From Rutpela maculata (lineage: Eukaryota; Arthropoda; Insecta; Coleoptera; Cerambycidae): a DNA stretch of 64,000 nucleotides. A program made the translations under genes and the position numbers. Numbering within the stretch: the stretch's first letter is position 1; the number at the start of each line of letters is the position of its first letter. The notes beneath the pieces were generated by a model. It did not search any database, was not told the DNA's origin, and saw nothing but the letters and a program-made list of their open reading frames with translations. Positions 59,693 to 64,000 of the stretch are shown here, piece by piece. Where the stretch lies: assembly GCA_936432065.2 (NCBI GenBank), contig OW386291.2, forward strand, positions 23,475,821 to 23,539,820. Reading direction: 5' to 3'.

Positions 59693-61137
59693 TTTACAAA
59701 ATAGTTAATCAGACTGTATTATTAGAGATTAAGTTGGATGTTCAATTGCTCAACGTAAATATTCTAAGAGCTCTTGTATCCTCTGTCACGTTTCGTTTTT
59801 GTAAAACCAAAAATATTTTTAACTGAGTTAATTAGCAACTCAACTTACAAAGAACATTTGAAATATGTATATTATAAATGAATATATTAGTAACGTTAAG
59901 CATACAGTATCATGAATTAGATATATGTATGTTCAGTAATGTGACCAGAAATGAGATACATCAAACTAAAATGTCGTCTGAAAATGTCATCGATTTTGTC
60001 ACTACTTTAGGAATGGAAGACTTTCATAATGCATATTATTTGTATAGAGCATGTACAAATATCTTACTTACAAAATTTTAGCTAAAGTTTAAACCTTACT
60101 TCAACTTGACCATTTTTTTCAAATTAATACAATAACAATAATTATATTCAGAAGGAATATAACAGCAAATTACACTTAATTTGCGTATTGAAAGGTCAAC
60201 TTTTTCAAAACATAAAAGTAGAAGTGGTAGTAGTAGACAGGATGATTCACATAAAAGTTCCCGTGGTAACGAAAAGAGATATTCAAATTCAAATGACTTT
60301 ATAGTAGGTTCCGCATATAATTCAGTGATATAAAAAAGCATACAAAAAACCGTAAAGAGTGCCGACCGCATGACACTTTCAGTTGATTCACAAAAAAGAC
60401 CATAAAGGTGTTCGGCTTCTTTCATTATCATCAGAAAAAATGGTCATACATATTTCCTAACAAGAATGTAGGCTAATCCCACTGAATATAATTGGTTGAA
60501 ATTTTCTCTAGCTGTGTGATGATAGGGTGGAATAAACTATGTAGTCAACGTGGACTATCAGGGGTGGACTAACTGTTCCTTCATCATAAAAGTGAACAGT
60601 TTTATTAAATCTTTCTGTTGAAATAAATAGTTTATCTTGTTTAACAGTAAAACTAAAGTTTACGAAAATAAATAACTGTTAAAAAAAGATGATCGTGATA
60701 ATAGAAAATGAAGGGTAATGAAACGGTTTTTAATTAATCGAGGTAATATGGATACTGTGTTTTAAGACTATCTCCCTATTTTTGTATTTTTCATCCAAAA
60801 GAGCTGGTCTAGTGCCAATTAAAAGGCAGATTCGTTGGAAAAACACATTTCCTTTTATTTAGATTTTTCGCTATTCTATGAATGTTAAGAGAAAAAGTTG
60901 TACACCTGTGGCTGTTGTTATCTGAGTGATTTATTACTCCCTACCTTTACCAAATACATATGGTATCGTACAGTCACGGTGGTTTTCTGCATGTTGGTTA
61001 TGACTATGTCTGTGTGTCTAGAGATTATTGATTTAGCACATATTAGGAATGAGTGCAGATCGGCTTAGAGATTTTGGAAATAGGAGCAATTTTACAGAAA
61101 ATGATCATGTATGGTTCCCAATATCAATTTTCAACTA
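59693..61137. other. 3' flank of gene B
   Basis: Contains the presumed 3' UTR. A small frame at 59878-60081 has no family resemblance. At about 60238 the plus strand has 'acaggatgattcacataaa', similar to transposon ends. Nothing else is supported. Confidence 0.4.
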
Positions 61138-61589
61138 TACAGGGTGGACCAAATTAGAGGGATTTGAGGTTATCTCTAAAACTATGACAGATAGACAAAA
61201 ACATATACAGAACGTTTTTGACAATTGGCATTTTTCAATTACCAAGTGTCGAATTGAAAATCGAGTAACACATTCTGAAGGCATTTTTTTGAGTAAAATC
61301 CATTGCTGATAAGAAAATTATGCATGCCTCAGTTTTCGAGATATATACATAACTTTCGTTTTTTAAACAAGCATCCTGTAAATTATTTCATTATTCGATC
61401 ACAACTTAAATTAGCTATGCAACTATATATCATATGTCATATTTATCTATAGAAAAAGTGGCTAATTTTCGAAAAATTTATATATTATATATAAAAATAT
61501 ATTTGTGAGGGCCATGGAAAACTATTAAAAACAACACTTCTTATAATATAAAATAATTTTACCAAAAATAGGGAAAACTAAACTACAAT

Positions 61590-62060
61590 AAATGTTGGAA
61601 TTGTCTTCCATTGACATCTATGCATTTATGACACCTTCTCCTTATAGCATTTGTTGCATTTCCAATCATGCGAGGAGTTGTTATCCGAAACGCAGCTAAT
61701 GTTTTGTTTTCCAATTCTTCTATGTTATTAGAATGTTCTCTATATGTAATATTTTTTAAATAACCCCAAAACCAAAAGTCGGCAAGGATTATATTGGGAG
61801 ATCTAGCTGGCCAGAAAATAGGAGTATTATTTCTTAAAAATTAAACAATATCTAAACTACTTTATTGTTTATTAATGTCTAGTTAGCTAAATTGATTGTT
61901 AGTTATCAATTTAGTTAACTTAGCTAACTAGACATTGATAAACTAGTTCTGAGTGATATATAGATACCTATCCAATCTTCCCCAAATTGAGCATTTAAAT
62001 AATTTCGTGTTTCATTTGACGTATGACCTGGGGCGCCATCCTGCTGTTAAATTAATCTTT
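61590..62060 (-). pseudogene. Mariner-type transposase C-terminal region
   Basis: Reading the minus strand from about 62060: QQDGAPGHTSNETRNYLNAQ then FGEDWIG (second catalytic Asp in QQDG), an interruption by an AT-rich palindrome, then TPIFWPARSPNIILADFWFW and GYLKNITYREH, EELENKTLAAF, RRRCHKCIDVNGRQFQHLL and a stop near 61590. The third acidic residue (D in ADFWFWG) is present. The N-terminal domain and first Asp are absent. The motif order matches Tc1/mariner-type DD(D/E) transposases. Confidence 0.75.
61873..61938. repeat. AT-rich palindrome inside the mariner remnant
   Basis: 'aatgtctagttagctaa' is mirrored by 'ttagctaactagacatt' with about 30 bases between. It separates two adjacent pieces of transposase coding sequence, so it looks inserted. 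Confidence 0.75.
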
Positions 62061-62115
62061 GAAATTATCTCACGAGCATATTGCCTACAAAGGGCTCTAT
62101 TTACTCTATTTATAG

Positions 62116-62153
62116 TTACAAAATGGCGCCCCACGTTGGGCGCCATTTTGTAA
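62116..62153 (-). promoter_or_regulatory. tRNA-Lys primer-binding-site sequence within a perfect hairpin
   Basis: The minus strand reads TGGCGCCCAACGTGGGGC, an 18-base match to the tRNA-Lys primer site used by several retroviruses and gypsy-type elements. The bases before it (...ATGTTACA) look like an LTR end. The site is also palindromic: 'ttacaaaatggcgccc' and 'gggcgccattttgtaa' flank six bases. No internal genes follow, so only an LTR edge may remain. Confidence 0.5.
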
Positions 62154-62623
62154 CATTATTTCTTCTCTGTTCAATAAATTTTTAATTTTCATTAAGTGTT
62201 TGAGATTCTTACTGCACTTTATGTTATTTAAAGAAAAAATGTTACTACCCCAGTAGCTCAGAGACTCGGCAGACGAGTCATGGGTAAGAAAACACTTTAC
62301 AAATAGTTTACCGTTTTACGTGTGTGGTAGATAGAAATTAATAAATGATAGATGTTTTAATAATTTTTCTTAAAGAGATGTTAATTTGACTTATATAGAG
62401 GAGTAACGTCTAAATAAAATCACTAAACTGATGCCTTATATTAAACGAAGTTATGTACAAGGAAGAATCGAATGGACAATAATATGTTATATAGATATTA
62501 CTTAAAATATTGTCTAAAACATGAACTGACAATATGGTGTTTAAAGGTCAAAATTTATTATATAAATATACCTAAGCGTTTCATAGAAATTGTGATCACA
62601 AAGTCTTTACAGAACTTTTTATA

Positions 62624-62804
62624 CGGTGTGTGTAGCCGAACGCTAGGCATAGGGAGTAAAATTACAACATCGCGCGTGCCAGCTGGCTGAAATGAAATAA
62701 CAGACTGGAATGCTCCGCTCGACGGAGGAATTTACTGCAGCTATGTTGTCAAATCTATCGCGCTACGTGGATGTACATGCCTAACGGGAAATTACACGCA
62801 CTGT
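62624..62804. mobile_element. Short MITE, copy 2 (181 bp)
   Basis: Collinear with 52681-52863 ('acatcgcgcgtgccagctgg', 'tgctccgctcgac', 'tcgcgctacgtgg', 'gaaattacacgca'). Ends 'cggtgtgtgta' and 'tacacgcactg' are inverted. The flanks read ATA on both sides. Confidence 0.8.
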
Positions 62805-63423
62805 ATATTTGATTTTAATCAGACGTTACGCCGATAATTTATACCTTAATAAAAATAGAAAATATTAACTGTTCGTTGAAACATGTTAAAAATAAAATTG
62901 AAAATGGAAATAGTTTTTTTAAAAAAAATATTTGCAACATGATACGTAAAGAACTCTAAAAAAATTTTAAAGCATAAAAATATGAGGTATTTATAAAAAA
63001 ACATTAGATAAAAATTTTATTTGCGACACTTATCTGGAATTTTCTGTGAATGAAGGTAGTGACTCCAAATAAGGTGATAATAATAAGATGATGGCGAAAT
63101 CCAATCTACAGTGACATAATCGTTGATTTATAGATGAGCCCGAGATTAAGTTAAGAAGTTCCCAGTACCATATTCGACGCTTCCAGAAATTCCATAAGGA
63201 CAAATCCCAACTATCCTACTATATTATCGTCGTGTCCTCAGTAAAAAGTTGTTCTAGACTAATAGATACATTTTTATCTTCTAATTACGTAGAAGAGAAG
63301 AAAGATAACCCCATGGGATGGTTAAAAAAAATTAATGTTTCCAACCCAAAATTTAATATGACGTTAAAAAGATTGCATATCTACGATGTGCATCCCAAAA
63401 TTGTTAAAACTTGCTTCCAAATT
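62805..63423. other. Unassigned sequence
   Basis: No supported gene. The frame at 63232-63426 has no recognisable motif. Confidence 0.35.
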
Positions 63424-63530
63424 TAGAAGATTTGCATTTTTATAATAAAAACTTGCATCCAAAACTAAAAATTTGCATCAAATATTAAAAATTTGCATCC
63501 AATATTAAAAATTTGCATCCAATATTAAAA
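63424..63530 (+). repeat. Tandem array of octamer-containing units of about 20 bp
   Basis: ATTTGCAT occurs at about 63429, 63469, 63490 and 63511, with a variant ACTTGCAT near 63451. Units such as 'aaaatttgcatccaatatta' repeat with 20-22 bp spacing. ATTTGCAT is the reverse complement of the octamer ATGCAAAT bound by POU-domain factors. It could be a regulatory cluster or merely a minisatellite. Confidence 0.7.
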
Positions 63531-64000
63531 CCGTGGAAAGAAATGAAGTGTAAGCGTGGCTTGCTGTAAAATGGCCGCTGCTAAATCTAAGTTACAAAAA
63601 AAAATTATTTCTTTATAAATTACTTACGGATTAAACCGGTGAAAATAATTAGGTTTGCTTCATGTTCAAGAAGAGGGACTATCAACCCTTTCGATGTTGA
63701 AGTCTTTAAGGAGAAATTTAATGAAGATACATCACTTTTCAAAAGTTTCGAAGTTCTAAACTTCATGTAACGGAAAACTAATCGTTCTGATTTCCCTTTC
63801 ATCGCATTCAAATCGTATTGTCTCTTTACCCTCTCCACTCTTAAAGTTAAGTTAGAATATCCAACTATCTTGAGTACAGTTTAGACGTAACTCTGGTTGC
63901 ATACCGTTGTGTTTGTTTAAGATGTAAATTTAAGAAATATATTTAAATCTACCGCGAACATTCACGCTTGAGTAACAATATTTTATAATTTATGAGGCGG
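63531..64000. other. Unassigned sequence to the window edge
   Basis: No recognised gene or repeat. A minus-strand frame at 63620-63838 has no motif I can name. Confidence 0.35.

Larger units (their letters stand above)
61138..62100 (-). mobile_element. Mariner-type transposon remnant
   Basis: The left end 'tacagggtggaccaaatta' at 61139 is a typical mariner-type terminal motif, and the minus strand carries transposase sequence up to about 62060. No matching right-hand terminal repeat was found, so the element is truncated. Confidence 0.65.

Noticed and set aside
60096..60431. Minus-strand frame with a signal-like peptide (MRSALFTVFCMLFYITELYA)
   Set aside because: The following residues show no conserved domain or clear splice donor, and the DNA contains transposon-end-like sequence. 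It could be an exon, but I cannot support it.
62250..62300. Possible tRNA start ('gtagctcagagactcggcag')
   Set aside because: No B box or 3' stem follows.

Overview
This is a transposon-dense window from an animal nuclear genome, most probably an insect. The support is an errantivirus-type Ty3/Gypsy provirus with an env gene, an R1-clade non-LTR retrotransposon, Tc1/mariner and hAT remnants, tRNA-derived SINEs, GT-AG splice sites and very AT-rich non-coding DNA. There are no bacterial operons. Large TE-filled introns suggest a big genome (a beetle or similar; this is a guess).

Host genes: I can support two. They are paralogues arranged head to head. Gene A (minus strand) has a signal-peptide exon at 25006-25123 and its last exon at 5484-5836. 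Gene B (plus strand) has a signal-peptide exon at 35746-35980 and its last exon at 59367-59692. Each pair of exons is joined by a phase-1 intron (about 19 kb and 23 kb), and nearly everything else in the window lies inside these two introns or the 10.6 kb between the genes. The last exons encode closely similar hydrophobic domains ending in a basic tail, tentatively Osiris/DUF1676-like.

Mobile DNA: (1) 1-5 kb holds long-inverted-repeat elements and two broken copies of a protein family with a FEN/PIN-like nuclease core and a Cys-rich tail. (2) 9.6-12.9 kb is a decayed R1-clade element inside a (GATA)n microsatellite. (3) 15955-24455 is a structurally complete errantivirus on the minus strand: two 364-bp LTRs, a tRNA-Ser primer site, polypurine tract, gag, pol and env, and a TGGA target duplication. 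Pol has one in-frame stop and the env frame ends before its membrane anchor. (4) 25.9-28.5 kb is a long-inverted-repeat element with the third copy of the FEN/PIN-like family. (5) 28.5-35.2 kb contains an old LTR element end and fragments of non-LTR and Tc1 elements. (6) 36-59 kb (gene B intron) is a mosaic of one recurrent 0.7-kb repeat ('TTCCACATCC' repeat), foldback elements, a palindromic array, a SINE dimer, and hAT and non-LTR fragments. (7) 61-64 kb has a mariner remnant, a tRNA-Lys primer-site palindrome, a MITE and a tandem array of octamer-like motifs.

The most promising undescribed item is the FEN/PIN-like plus Cys-rich protein family. It occurs three times here, twice between long inverted repeats, and once as an apparent internal-deletion derivative. 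All boundaries were read by eye, and no searches or alignments were run.
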